A stretch of DNA of 34,230 nt, from positions 1 to 34,230 of the forward strand of contig SHBB01000017.1 of assembly GCA_004213565.1 (NCBI GenBank), read 5' to 3'. The stretch's first letter is position 1; each line of letters opens with the position of its first letter. The position numbers and the translations under genes were made by a program. Shown here in pieces: positions 1 to 7,934 of the stretch. This stretch comes from Sandaracinaceae bacterium (GTDB lineage: Bacteria; Myxococcota_A; Polyangia; Polyangiales; Sandaracinaceae). The notes beneath the pieces were generated by a model that ran no database searches, was not told where the DNA came from, and saw nothing but the letters and a program-made list of their open reading frames with translations.

Positions 1-847
1 CGCGCGCGAGACTCTCCGTCTCGGCGGCGTCGACCGGTCGACGCCACGCGCGCTGGGCGAGGGCGGCGGCGAACGCCTGGGCGCACGCGCGGGCCTCGTC
101 CTCGCCGAGCGCGTCGTCGGATGGGGGCGAGCTCACCCGCATGCGCTGGAGGGTGGCCGTGGTCGAGTCGTGAACCTCGAGCCGGAACACGGTGGCGCCC
201 GCCTCTCCGGCCGTGAACCTGTGCTCCCATTGGCAGGGGCGCGTCTCGCAGGTGGCCGTGGCCACCTCCGCTCCGTTCACGAAGAGCACCTGATCCCCGC
301 TGCGGCCGTCGTGCTCGACGGCGACGACGTATTCGCCGGCGGCGGGCAGCGTCGCGGGCATCTCGTAGGCGCGCGGGTTGTCCCACCGGTAGATCGGCGC
401 GAAGTCCGTCTGCTCCACGACGAAGCCCTCGCTCGGGAGGCGCCCCGCCGGGCAGGCCTCCGGCGCGAGCTGCGCCATCGCGTCCGCAGTGGTGAGTCGG
501 ACCGCGGCGTCCGCGAGGCTCGGCTCCAGGAGCTCGAGCGCGCTGACGCTCGCGGCCTGGCTCTCCGCCACGCGCTCGAACGCGTGCTCGTCACTGCCGA
601 AGGGCGGCACGCTGGTGAAGTCGGTCGCGCCGTCTCCGGTGACCCCGGCGAGCAGCTCCGAGAGGCTCCGCTCGAGCTCGCGACGCGAGAGGAGCCGGGT
701 GATCGGCTCGGCCGCCGCGGGCCTCAGCGTGACGTGGATGGGGCCCGCGCGGGGGGTGGGGCGGAGGGGGCCGTCCTGGAGCTCGCCTCGGCAGCTCGCC
801 GCGACCAGCGTGAGCGAGATGAGGGCTGCGCGTACCGTGATGGTCAT
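1..847 (-). CDS. DUF1592/DUF1587/DUF1595-type lipoprotein, partial (N-terminal 282 residues)
   Basis: The gene reads leftward and is cut by the window edge, so only the N-terminus is visible. It starts MTITVRAALISLTLVAASC, a lipoprotein signal peptide with the acylated Cys at residue 19. Residues from about 50 (RLLSRRELERSLSELLAG) resemble the DUF1587 start of the Planctomycete/myxobacterial DUF1592 proteins, and the last visible part (FAAALAQRAWRRPVDAAE) resembles their DUF1595 segment. Between them is a beta-rich stretch that could be a carbohydrate-binding-like insert. These families are usually large exported proteins, some linked to cytochrome c domains; their function is not established. 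An in-frame ATG lies upstream at 937, but a sigma-54-type promoter sits between it and 847, which favours the shorter start. Family assignment is from memory of motif patterns, not a search. Confidence 0.72.
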   Translation of the reverse strand, partial: MTITVRAALISLTLVAASCRGELQDGPLRPTPRAGPIHVTLRPAAAEPITRLLSRRELERSLSELLAGVTGDGATDFTSVPPFGSDEHAFERVAESQAASVSALELLEPSLADAAVRLTTADAMAQLAPEACPAGRLPSEGFVVEQTDFAPIYRWDNPRAYEMPATLPAAGEYVVAVEHDGRSGDQVLFVNGAEVATATCETRPCQWEHRFTAGEAGATVFRLEVHDSTTATLQRMRVSSPPSDDALGEDEARACAQAFAAALAQRAWRRPVDAAETESLAR

Positions 848-863
848 GTCGCAGGAGCCCAGC

Positions 864-878
864 GCAAGGACCGTGCCC
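864..878 (-). promoter_or_regulatory. Sigma-54-type -24/-12 promoter of the DUF1592 lipoprotein gene
   Basis: On the minus strand GGCACG (877-872), four bases, then TTGC (867-864) match the sigma-54 consensus TGGCACG-N4-TTGC at 10 of 11 positions with exact GG-to-GC spacing. The predicted transcription start is near 852, about five bases before the ATG at 847, so the leader would be extremely short. A dyad lies about 75 bp upstream at 932-951. Confidence 0.66.
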
Positions 879-931
879 CCGCGGATCGGCACGCGCGGCG
901 GAGTGGGCAGGCCGCCGACGGGTGGGTGCGC

Positions 932-951
932 CATACCGGTGGTCTGGGCCA
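932..951 (-). promoter_or_regulatory. Putative activator-binding site (UAS) for the 864-878 promoter
   Basis: The minus strand reads TGGCCCAGACCACCGGTATG. It shares 17 of 20 bases with the element at 6081-6100, which precedes the other sigma-54-type promoter in the window. The core is an imperfect dyad, CAGACC-N3-GGTATG, centred about 87 bp upstream of the predicted start. That is a typical position for a sigma-54 activator. It lies in the divergent region shared with the activator gene, so it could also affect that gene. Confidence 0.58.
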
Positions 952-1060
952 CCCGACCAGCGCGACCGAAGCGCGCCCGACGCGAGATCGATCGCGGCCG
1001 ACTCGCGTTCTGGCTGCTAGTCTCGTGGGGTTGACCCGACCCAGTGAGAAGACCGCTCCG

Positions 1061-2338
1061 ATGTACGAGCGCGGGCGACCCGTTCGGAGGATTCGCGTTC
1101 GCGTGCTCGAAGGACCGGACGCGGGAGCGAGCGCCGACGCGTCGACCGAGTCGCTCTCGATCGGGACCGCCGAGGGCACGGACCTGCGTCTGAGCGATCC
1201 CGCGGTGTCCCGGTACCACGTCGAGCTGCGACGCCACCTGGACCGCATCGCGGTGGTCGATCACGACAGCACGAATGGCACCCGTGTCGAAGGGCGGCTC
1301 GAGGGCGGCGTGCTGACCGTGGCCTCCGGCGCGCGGCTTCGCATCGGCAACAGCGTGCTCGAGGTGAGCGACGGCGAGCTCTTCATGGAGCGGGCCGGCC
1401 CGAAGCGGCTCGGGGAGCTCCGCGGCACCGCGCCCGCCATGGGCCAGCTCTTCGCGACCGCCGAGCAGGTCGCTCGCTCGGACGTGAGCGTGCTCCTCCT
1501 CGGCGAGTCGGGCACGGGCAAGGAGCTGCTCGCGCGCGCCATTCACGAGGCCAGCCCGCGTCGCGACGAGGCGTTCGTCACCGTGGATTGCGGCGCGCTC
1601 TCGACCAGCCTCTTCACTAGCGAGCTCTTCGGACACGAGAAGGGCGCGTTCACCGGCGCCGATCGCGCGCACGCCGGCGCCTTCGAGCGCGCGCACGGAG
1701 GCACGCTCTTCATCGACGAGATCGGAGAGCTCACCCCGGAGCAGCAGGTCGCGCTCCTCGGGACCCTCGAGCGCGGTCGGCTGCGACGGGTCGGCGGGAC
1801 CGACGAGATCGAGGTCGACGTGCGGGTCGTGTCCGCGACCCACCGCGACCTGCGCGCCGCCGTGAACCACGAGCGCTTCCGCCTCGACCTCTACTACCGC
1901 GTCGCGGTCGTCTCGCTTCGCGTCCCGGCGCTCCGCGAGCGGCCCGACGACATCCCGATGCTCATCGAGCACTTCCTCGCCACCGACCACGACGTCGACG
2001 ACATGAGGTCGGTGTTCAGCCACGAAGCGCTCCGGAGCGCGCAGGCCCACGACTGGCCCGGCAACGTCCGAGAGCTCCGCAATTTCGTCGCGGGGACGGT
2101 CGTGCTCGGCTCGCCGCCCGCGACCAGCGCCGTGGACGCCTCGACCGCAGAAGGGGTTGCGGTGCTCCTCGATCGCCCGTTCCGGGAGGCGAAGGCGGAC
2201 CTGGTCACGGACTTCGAGCGCCGCTATCTGGAGCACGCGCTGCGCCGCGCGGACGGCAACATGCGGCAGGCGGCGCGGGACTCGAAGATGAACCGCTCGT
2301 ATCTGATGGAGCTCCTCCGGCGTCATGGGCTTCGGTAG
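1061..2338 (+). CDS. FHA-domain sigma-54-dependent transcriptional activator (enhancer-binding protein)
   Basis: This 425-residue protein has an N-terminal FHA domain (about 10-105; VSRYH at 49-53 and STNGT at 70-74, the phosphothreonine-binding loops). A sigma-54-interacting AAA+ domain follows (about 120-345), with Walker A GESGTGKE (148-155), GAFTGA (195-200), Walker B GTLFIDE (214-220) and WPGNVRELRN (332-341). A Fis-type helix-turn-helix ends the protein (about 395-425). All residues needed for ATP hydrolysis and sigma-54 contact are present. FHA activators of this layout are common in myxobacteria, where they are thought to respond to Ser/Thr-kinase phosphorylation. Its stop overlaps the next gene, and a kinase lies two genes downstream. 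The ATG at 1061 was chosen because the FHA domain begins right after it; a TAGTCT -10-like hexamer lies at 1018-1023. The open frame extends further upstream, but that part overlaps the divergent gene antisense and shows no domain. Confidence 0.93.
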   Translation: MYERGRPVRRIRVRVLEGPDAGASADASTESLSIGTAEGTDLRLSDPAVSRYHVELRRHLDRIAVVDHDSTNGTRVEGRLEGGVLTVASGARLRIGNSVLEVSDGELFMERAGPKRLGELRGTAPAMGQLFATAEQVARSDVSVLLLGESGTGKELLARAIHEASPRRDEAFVTVDCGALSTSLFTSELFGHEKGAFTGADRAHAGAFERAHGGTLFIDEIGELTPEQQVALLGTLERGRLRRVGGTDEIEVDVRVVSATHRDLRAAVNHERFRLDLYYRVAVVSLRVPALRERPDDIPMLIEHFLATDHDVDDMRSVFSHEALRSAQAHDWPGNVRELRNFVAGTVVLGSPPATSAVDASTAEGVAVLLDRPFREAKADLVTDFERRYLEHALRRADGNMRQAARDSKMNRSYLMELLRRHGLR

Positions 2339-3650
2339 ACGACAGCACCTCATCGCGCTGCTGGCGGCGGGCGCAATCGGTTGCGCGCTGCCGTTCGACA
2401 CCTCGCTGATCGACGCGGGCAGTCGAGACGCGGGCCTCGACGCCGCGCCGGGCGCTGATGCGGCCACGGATGGCGGCGTCGAGCCCTGCGATCCGCGGGT
2501 CGAGGACCTCGTCGACGTCGGGCTCGAGCCGACCCCGCCCCCTCTGCCCGCCGAGGGCGAGCTGGGAACGGACGTGGACTTCGGCAGCTGCCATCGCACC
2601 ATCTTCGCCGGGGTGGATCCCTCGGTGCACGCCGCGCGCGAGCCGGTCGATCCGCTCGAGGAGCGCATCATGACCTGGTCGAACCCCTACTGGTACGTGC
2701 ACGAGCGCGCGACCGGCGACAGCGTCAGGTTCCTGAGCTCGGGGCGAGCCTTCTGGGACGACGACTCGCGCAGCTTCTGGCAGGTGAACGAGGACGACGA
2801 GGCGCTCGGCTTCTGTCGCCGGCCCGTCGTCGGCCTCCGCCTGACGTGTGAGCAGGAGTGGCCGCTCGCGGCGCTCCTTCCGACGCTCGTGGGGCCGTCG
2901 TACGCGCTCCGGGACGCCACGCCGGAGCGAGAGTTCTTCATCGTGGACGACCTCGGTGACGACGGCTCCGCGGTCCTCGACCTGCGCGACACCAGCGCCC
3001 CCCCCCGGGTCGTCGCCGAGCACGTGGGCGTGCAAGCGCGCTTCACGCCGAGCGGGCGCTACTACTACATCCTGGACGGGGTCGAGATCACCTTCCACGC
3101 GACCGAAGACGGGGCGGAGGTGCGACGCCACACGTTCCTGCTCGCCCCCTCGGGCGTGTACGTGACCGAGCTGCCGGACGAGCCCACTACCTTTGTCGTC
3201 GTGCATGAGGAGGGGGACTATCTTCGCTACGTCCGGATCGGCGCGGAGTCGAGCGGCGACGAGCTCCGCGACGCGCGGGTCGAGGTGGGCGAACGCAGGA
3301 TCGCGCCCGTCATCGCGGACGGCGGGCCGGACGCCCTCGGGCTCTTCGCGGTCGCGTTCTACTCGTGCCAGGACTCCGGGGTGGGCTGCGCGGCGGAGGT
3401 CGGGCGCGATCTCCCGCGCTGGTCACAGCTGGCGCTGATCGACGTCCGGGTCGAGCCGCCCCGCGTCGTGCCCTTCGCGTGGCACTTCATCCATCATCAA
3501 GGGCACCCGCTCAACTACACCCGGCTCGGGGTGACCGCCGGGTTGCGCTCCGTGTGGCTCAACACCGACTGGCGCACGGGGCCCGACACGCCGGGCAACC
3601 TGATGGAGTTCATCGTGCCGCCCCACCTGCTCGAGGCGCCGACTCCATGA
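2325..3650 (+). CDS. Lipoprotein of unknown function in the FHA activator operon
   Basis: This 441-residue protein has a lipoprotein signal peptide with lipobox AIGC (Cys20), followed by an Asp/Ala/Gly-rich linker to about residue 50. The rest is rich in beta-strand-like stretches, with repeated short segments such as FLSSGRAFWDDDSRSFW and ARFTPSGRYYYILDG that suggest a beta-propeller, but I do not recognise a family. Four Cys in the mature domain could form disulfides. The start overlaps the activator stop by 14 bases, and its own stop overlaps the kinase start (ATGA). The four genes are therefore probably co-translated. I infer an outer-membrane or periplasmic lipoprotein that could act as a sensor or partner for the kinase; this is not shown by the sequence. 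Confidence 0.8.
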   Translation: MGFGRRQHLIALLAAGAIGCALPFDTSLIDAGSRDAGLDAAPGADAATDGGVEPCDPRVEDLVDVGLEPTPPPLPAEGELGTDVDFGSCHRTIFAGVDPSVHAAREPVDPLEERIMTWSNPYWYVHERATGDSVRFLSSGRAFWDDDSRSFWQVNEDDEALGFCRRPVVGLRLTCEQEWPLAALLPTLVGPSYALRDATPEREFFIVDDLGDDGSAVLDLRDTSAPPRVVAEHVGVQARFTPSGRYYYILDGVEITFHATEDGAEVRRHTFLLAPSGVYVTELPDEPTTFVVVHEEGDYLRYVRIGAESSGDELRDARVEVGERRIAPVIADGGPDALGLFAVAFYSCQDSGVGCAAEVGRDLPRWSQLALIDVRVEPPRVVPFAWHFIHHQGHPLNYTRLGVTAGLRSVWLNTDWRTGPDTPGNLMEFIVPPHLLEAPTP

Positions 3651-5236
3651 GCGTCGCGCTCACGCCGACGACCGCCGCGCTCCCCCCGCTCGGCTCCGAG
3701 GTAGACCGCTACGAGGTCGTGGGAGAGATCGCGCAAGGGGGGATGGCCGCCGTGTACCTCGTGCGTCGCCACGACGGGCACGGCTTCGACCGGCTCCTGG
3801 CCATGAAGGTCATGCTCCCGCACCTGTCTCGAGAGCAGCGCTTCGTGGACATGTTCCTGGACGAAGCCCGCATCGCCGCGTTCGTGCATCACCCCAACGT
3901 CGTTCAGGTCTTCGACGTGGGCACGACGCGAGACGGCTTGCCTTACATGGTCATGGAGTACCTGCGAGGGCGCTCGATGACGGGGCTCCTGCAGCGGACG
4001 TGGCTCTCGGATCCGCCCACGCTGACGCGGGGCATGCTCTTCGGCATCTTCGCCTCGGTCGCGTCGGGGCTGCACGCCGCGCACGAGGCCACCGACCGGA
4101 GTGGCGCGTCGCTCGACATCGTGCACCGGGACGTCAGCCCGCAGAACATCCACGTGAGCTACGACGGCCAGGTCCGTGTGGTCGACTTCGGGATCGCCGC
4201 GGCCAAGGGCCGGATCACCTCGACGCAGACCGGCGAGGTCAAAGGCAAGGTGAGCTACCTCTCCCCGGAGCAGGTCAACGGCGAGACGGCGACGAGAGCG
4301 ACCGATCTCTGGGCCCTCGGCGTCATCGCGTACGAGACGTTCTCGCGCCGACGCCTCTTCCGCGGGAAGAGCGACGGCGAGACCCTCTACAACATCATCA
4401 ACCGGGAGGTGCCGCCGCTCGCCGCCCTCGACCCGGAGCTCCCCGCGGCCGTCCGGGAGTGCGTGCACCAGTGCCTCGACCGCCGGGTCTTTCAGCGGCC
4501 GGCCAGCGCGGCGGAGGTCGCCCGCGTCTTCGAGAGGGCCGCGGCAGAGAGCGGTGGGCTCGGCGCCGTCGCGCTCCGCGAGGTCGTGCAACGCGCCTTC
4601 GCCTCCGAGCGCGGGATAGAGGACGAGCGAATCGCGGCGACCCTCCGCGCCGCCCCGGCGCCGCTGCGCGAGAACACCGGAGAGTTCCCCTCGGTCTCGG
4701 ACTCCGGGCGGCCGCCCGCTCCTCGTGGGCGCGGGCGCGCCCTCCCGCTCGCCGCCCTCGCGCTCATCCTCGGGGTGGTGGGCGGCGTCGTGGGTTGGTG
4801 GACCCAGCGCAACGCGACCCAGACCAGCGCCTCGGCCGCGGACCCGACGACACCGACGGTGACCGCCGCTGCCCCTGCGCCGCGGACGGTGCGGGTGGAG
4901 ATGGGGCCGGGCGTCGCCTCTGTCCTCGTGGACGGGGTCGCGGATCCGCGGAGGCCTCTGGTCGTGGCGCTCGCCGAGGACGGCGCGCGGAGCGTGGTCC
5001 TGGTCGACGAAGCGGGGCGCGCGCACCCGCGGACCCTGACGGTCGCGGACGACGGCACGACGCTCGCCCTCGCGCCCCCGCCTTCGACCGCGGAGGCGTC
5101 CGCCGCGCGTGAGGTCACCCCCGAGCCCCGGCGCCGACCTCGACGACGCGCGAGGCGACGCGCGCCGAGCGAGGCGTCGCCCTCGTCCGGGTCTCCCATC
5201 CGCCCGCTCGCGTCTCCCTATGGAGAGCCTCGATGA
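3647..5236 (+). CDS. Transmembrane Ser/Thr protein kinase
   Basis: This 529-residue Hanks-type kinase has the Gly loop GEIAQGGMAAVY (26-37), catalytic Lys54 (AMK), HRDVSPQN (160-167), DFG (180-182) and SPEQ (206-209). A TM segment lies at about 366-385, with a roughly 145-residue C-terminal domain outside the membrane. That domain has a PEGA-like beta segment (VASVLVDGVADPRRP) and ends in a basic, Arg-rich tail. The catalytic-loop Lys of HRDLKPEN is Ser here, a variant I recall as frequent in myxobacterial kinases. ATGA overlaps at both ends place it in one operon with the FHA activator, and phosphorylation of the activator or of an FHA ligand is the obvious hypothesis. The start was chosen at the ATGA junction, with the kinase domain beginning at residue 20; the longer open frame upstream overlaps the lipoprotein gene. 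It resembles the kinase at 30983-32623. Confidence 0.95.
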   Translation: MSVALTPTTAALPPLGSEVDRYEVVGEIAQGGMAAVYLVRRHDGHGFDRLLAMKVMLPHLSREQRFVDMFLDEARIAAFVHHPNVVQVFDVGTTRDGLPYMVMEYLRGRSMTGLLQRTWLSDPPTLTRGMLFGIFASVASGLHAAHEATDRSGASLDIVHRDVSPQNIHVSYDGQVRVVDFGIAAAKGRITSTQTGEVKGKVSYLSPEQVNGETATRATDLWALGVIAYETFSRRRLFRGKSDGETLYNIINREVPPLAALDPELPAAVRECVHQCLDRRVFQRPASAAEVARVFERAAAESGGLGAVALREVVQRAFASERGIEDERIAATLRAAPAPLRENTGEFPSVSDSGRPPAPRGRGRALPLAALALILGVVGGVVGWWTQRNATQTSASAADPTTPTVTAAAPAPRTVRVEMGPGVASVLVDGVADPRRPLVVALAEDGARSVVLVDEAGRAHPRTLTVADDGTTLALAPPPSTAEASAAREVTPEPRRRPRRRARRRAPSEASPSSGSPIRPLASPYGEPR

Positions 5237-6045
5237 TCCGGACGCTCCTCGTCGCCTGCCTGCTCGCGCTCCTCGCGTCGACGCGCGCGAGCGCGCAGGC
5301 GCCGAGCGCGGCCGAGGAGTTCCAGCGGGGCCTCGAGGCCTTCGAGCAGGATCGCATCGAGGCCGCGCTCGCCCACTTCCGCAGCGCCCTGGAGCTCGAT
5401 CCGCGCGACGCGGTCCGCTTCAACATCGCGCTCTGTCTCGAGCAACTCGGACAGCATCGCGAGGCGGCCGAAGAGTACGAGCGCGCCGCGTCGAGCGACG
5501 AGGTGCCCGAGGAGGCCCGGAGGCTCGCCGCTGCGCAGGCGGAGGTGAACCGGGCGCGGCTGGCGGAGCTCCGCGCGACGGGGTGGCCGGGGGCCCGGCT
5601 CTCCGTGGACGGCCACGCGCGCTGTACGCTCCCGTGCGCGACGCGAGAGGACCCGGGGGCGCACGAGATCGCGGCGACCCTGGATGGGCGAACGTGGAGC
5701 GAGTCCGTCCAGCTCCGCGCCGGCGAGCGGGTGATCCTGTCCGTCGTCGAGCCCCCTGCGCGGGTCGTCGCTGCGCCCGCGGAGCCCGTGGTAGAGAGCG
5801 GGTGGACGCCGGCGATCGGTTGGCTCGGCGGCCTCGGGATCTCGCTGGGCCTCGCCGGGACCGGCGCCACCATCGGGCTCGGGTGGCACGCCGAGAGCCT
5901 GCACGCGCAGTACGTGCTCGCTCCTTCGCTCGACGGCGCGCGCGAGGGCAGCGCGTTCCGCGACGCGACGAACGTCTCGCTGTCCATCGCGATCGCGGGG
6001 GCGGCGCTCTTCCTGCTGGACCTGATCGTCGGCACCGGCCGCTGA
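5233..6045 (+). CDS. Exported TPR protein with C-terminal membrane segments
   Basis: This 270-residue protein has a cleavable-type signal peptide (about 1-22, ending ASAQA). Two TPR units (about 26-95) follow, with LEAFEQDRIEAALAHFRSAL and RFNIALCLEQLGQHREAA. A PEGA-like beta region is next (about 115-165), then two hydrophobic segments near 195-220 and 245-267. The start overlaps the kinase stop (ATGA), making it the last gene of the operon. TPR plus PEGA-like proteins beside Ser/Thr kinases are a recurrent myxobacterial arrangement, and a protein of the same layout lies at 32741-33469. It is probably a periplasmic or membrane-anchored partner of the kinase; no enzymatic motif is seen. Confidence 0.86.
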   Translation: MIRTLLVACLLALLASTRASAQAPSAAEEFQRGLEAFEQDRIEAALAHFRSALELDPRDAVRFNIALCLEQLGQHREAAEEYERAASSDEVPEEARRLAAAQAEVNRARLAELRATGWPGARLSVDGHARCTLPCATREDPGAHEIAATLDGRTWSESVQLRAGERVILSVVEPPARVVAAPAEPVVESGWTPAIGWLGGLGISLGLAGTGATIGLGWHAESLHAQYVLAPSLDGAREGSAFRDATNVSLSIAIAGAALFLLDLIVGTGR

Positions 6046-6058
6046 TCCGCGGGCCACT

Positions 6059-6100
6059 GGTCTGCGAGCCGCTGGTCTGCTGGCCCAGACCGACGGTCTG
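6059..6100 (+). promoter_or_regulatory. Array of GGTCTG half-sites, putative UAS for the ASPIC/UnbV gene
   Basis: GGTCTG occurs at 6059-6064, 6074-6079 and 6095-6100, and its complement CAGACC at 6086-6091. This gives two overlapping perfect dyads: GGTCTG-N6-CAGACC and CAGACC-N3-GGTCTG. The 20 bases at 6081-6100 match the element at 951-932 (minus) at 17 positions. The second dyad is centred about 77 bp upstream of the predicted sigma-54 start at 6170. An alternative reading is a weak hairpin terminator after the TPR gene, but there is no T-run. Confidence 0.6.
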
Positions 6101-6143
6101 CCGGGAGCGTCCACCGACGGCTCCGAGCGGCCGACGGCTGCGC

Positions 6144-6158
6144 TGGTACGGGCGTTGC
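6144..6158 (+). promoter_or_regulatory. Sigma-54-type -24/-12 promoter of the ASPIC/UnbV lipoprotein gene
   Basis: TGGTACG (6144-6150), GGCG, then TTGC (6155-6158) matches TGGCACG-N4-TTGC at 10 of 11 positions with exact GG-to-GC spacing. The predicted start is near 6170, only two bases before the ATG at 6172, so the mRNA would be essentially leaderless. The half-site array at 6059-6100 lies upstream at the usual distance for a sigma-54 activator. Confidence 0.66.
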
Positions 6159-6171
6159 GGAGTCCGCGACC

Positions 6172-7845
6172 ATGCCGCATCACCCGCATTCCCACCTCCT
6201 CGCCGCCCTCGGCCTCGCGCTCATGGTCTCCGCCTGTGACCCCGGCTCCGTCGGGGGCGACGCCAGCGCTCCCTCCGACGGCGCGGTCGCGCGCGACGCC
6301 AGGCTCGACGACGGCGGCGCGACGACGCCCTCGGACGCCGGGCCCGGTGGGGACGCCGCCACGGCCGACGCCGCGACGCGAGACGCCGGGCCCGTCGACG
6401 CGGGCCCGCCCCGCCCCCTCCCGGAGGCGGGCGATCCGAGCTTCGACCACGTGACGAACGCGGCCCTCGACGGGGTGTGCGAGACGGGCAACCCCTTCGG
6501 GTTCACCCTCGCCGACTGGAACTACGACGGCTACCCCGACCTCCAGTCCTGGTCGCACGGGCGAGAGTCCCATTGCATGTGGACGAGCGACGGGGACGGC
6601 ACCTTCACCGTGGACCCGGGCTGGACCGCGGAGACCGCGCCCTTCTTCACCGGGGGCTGGAACGTCCAGGCGGGTGATCTCGACGGGGACGGCGACGTCG
6701 ACGCGCTCGGCCGGACCACCGAGGGGCACGACGGCTGGATCGAGAACACCACGCCGACGATGGGGGGCGATCCCAGCGCGGTCTTCCACCGCGGACCGTG
6801 GGGACATCGGAGCACCTTCACCGTCGCGGACTTCGACGGGGACGGGGACCTGGAGATCGGCGACGCCGGCCCGACGATCTATCGGCTCGACGGGAGCGTG
6901 CAGACCACGCTCGGGAGCGAGCGTTCGGCCATCGTGTTCGACTGGAACGGCGACAGCTACCCCGACGTGGTCATGCCCGGCGGGCCGAGCTGGACGAACG
7001 ACGGCGACGGAAGCTTCAGCCCGGCGTCGGCGGGGCCCGCGTTCACCGACTGCCAGCCCGGCGGATCGCTCCTCTTCGACGCAGACCTCGACGGGGACAT
7101 CGACGTGCTCTGCTACACGGGCGACGACGACCTCTGGATCGTCGTCAACGAGGGCGGCGGCGCCTTCCGCCGCCACGATCTGTCGACCCGCTTCAACGTG
7201 GTGAACACCGTCGCGACGAAGGCCTCGCACAGCGTGGCCGACTACAACAACGACGGCTACGTGGACGTGCTCATCATGGGGCGGTCCTCGAGCAGCACGA
7301 ACCTGCTGCTCAACCGCGGGGGGCTCGTCTTCGAGCGCGCCGACAACGACGTCACGTTCGACACCGATCTCGGCGGCGACCACTACTCCGCGCGCCCGAC
7401 CACCGCGCCCCACGACTACGACCTCGACGGTCGCGTCGACTTCGTGGGGTACGAGCTCCGCGACGACGTCCCCGCCGCCAACCTCATGCTCTGGCGGAAC
7501 ACCACCCCGGCCGCGGGCGGCTTCGTCCAGGTCGTGCTGACGGCCGAGGCGATGGGCAACGGCGGCAACCGCGACGCCATCGGCGCCATCGTCGAGGCGC
7601 TCGTGCCGGGCACCGAGACCCGCGTCGGCTCCGACTACCGGACGCTGCGCTCGTACCAGCAAGGCATGCCCACCCTCGCGCACGTCGGCACCGACACCCA
7701 GGCGGTGGTCGACCTCCGGGTCACGTGGCCGAGCGGCCATGGCGTCGAGGTGTTCCCGGGCGTGCGCGCCGACGGCCGCTACATCATCCGCTACGCCTCG
7801 AGCGGGAGCCGCATCGAGCCGTGGGCGCCGGGCAGCGGCTACTGA
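6172..7845 (+). CDS. FG-GAP/VCBS-repeat lipoprotein with C-terminal ASPIC/UnbV domain
   Basis: This 557-residue protein has a lipoprotein signal with lipobox VSAC (Cys22), then an Asp/Ala/Gly/Pro-rich linker to about residue 85. A beta-propeller-type body follows, with repeated Ca-binding-like motifs such as LADWNYDGYPDL, AGDLDGDGDVDAL, VADFDGDGDLEIGD, DADLDGDIDVLCY and VADYNNDGYVDVLIM. The last ~90 residues (from about SDYRTLRSYQQG through LRVTWPSGHGVEV) match the ASPIC/UnbV domain pattern that often ends such proteins. It is likely surface-exposed; such proteins are usually assigned to adhesion or ligand binding, but the exact role is unknown. The predicted sigma-54 promoter ends 13 bases before the ATG, and no Shine-Dalgarno sequence is visible. 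It may be controlled by the activator encoded upstream. Confidence 0.9.
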   Translation: MPHHPHSHLLAALGLALMVSACDPGSVGGDASAPSDGAVARDARLDDGGATTPSDAGPGGDAATADAATRDAGPVDAGPPRPLPEAGDPSFDHVTNAALDGVCETGNPFGFTLADWNYDGYPDLQSWSHGRESHCMWTSDGDGTFTVDPGWTAETAPFFTGGWNVQAGDLDGDGDVDALGRTTEGHDGWIENTTPTMGGDPSAVFHRGPWGHRSTFTVADFDGDGDLEIGDAGPTIYRLDGSVQTTLGSERSAIVFDWNGDSYPDVVMPGGPSWTNDGDGSFSPASAGPAFTDCQPGGSLLFDADLDGDIDVLCYTGDDDLWIVVNEGGGAFRRHDLSTRFNVVNTVATKASHSVADYNNDGYVDVLIMGRSSSSTNLLLNRGGLVFERADNDVTFDTDLGGDHYSARPTTAPHDYDLDGRVDFVGYELRDDVPAANLMLWRNTTPAAGGFVQVVLTAEAMGNGGNRDAIGAIVEALVPGTETRVGSDYRTLRSYQQGMPTLAHVGTDTQAVVDLRVTWPSGHGVEVFPGVRADGRYIIRYASSGSRIEPWAPGSGY

Positions 7846-7859
7846 GGCGCTCGGGCAGC

Positions 7860-7880
7860 TCGAGCAAGTCGTATGCTCGA
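7860..7880 (+). terminator. Hairpin after the ASPIC/UnbV gene
   Basis: TCGAGCA (7860-7866) pairs with TGCTCGA (7874-7880) around a seven-base loop, 15 bases after the stop codon. There is no T-run, so termination by this hairpin alone is uncertain. Confidence 0.35.
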
Positions 7881-7934
7881 CGCGCTCCTCGCGAACTGTG
7901 ACCGCTGATTCGCGGGCAAGGGCAGGGGCAAGGG

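Noticed and set aside
170..1060. Upstream extension of the sigma-54 activator frame
   Set aside because: It runs antisense through the DUF1592 lipoprotein gene, shows no domain, and the FHA domain begins just after ATG 1061.
7872..7877. TATGCT as a promoter of a small RNA ending at the 7935-7960 hairpin
   Set aside because: The hexamer is part of the hairpin at 7860-7880 after a stop codon, and nothing else supports a transcript; kept only as a possibility.
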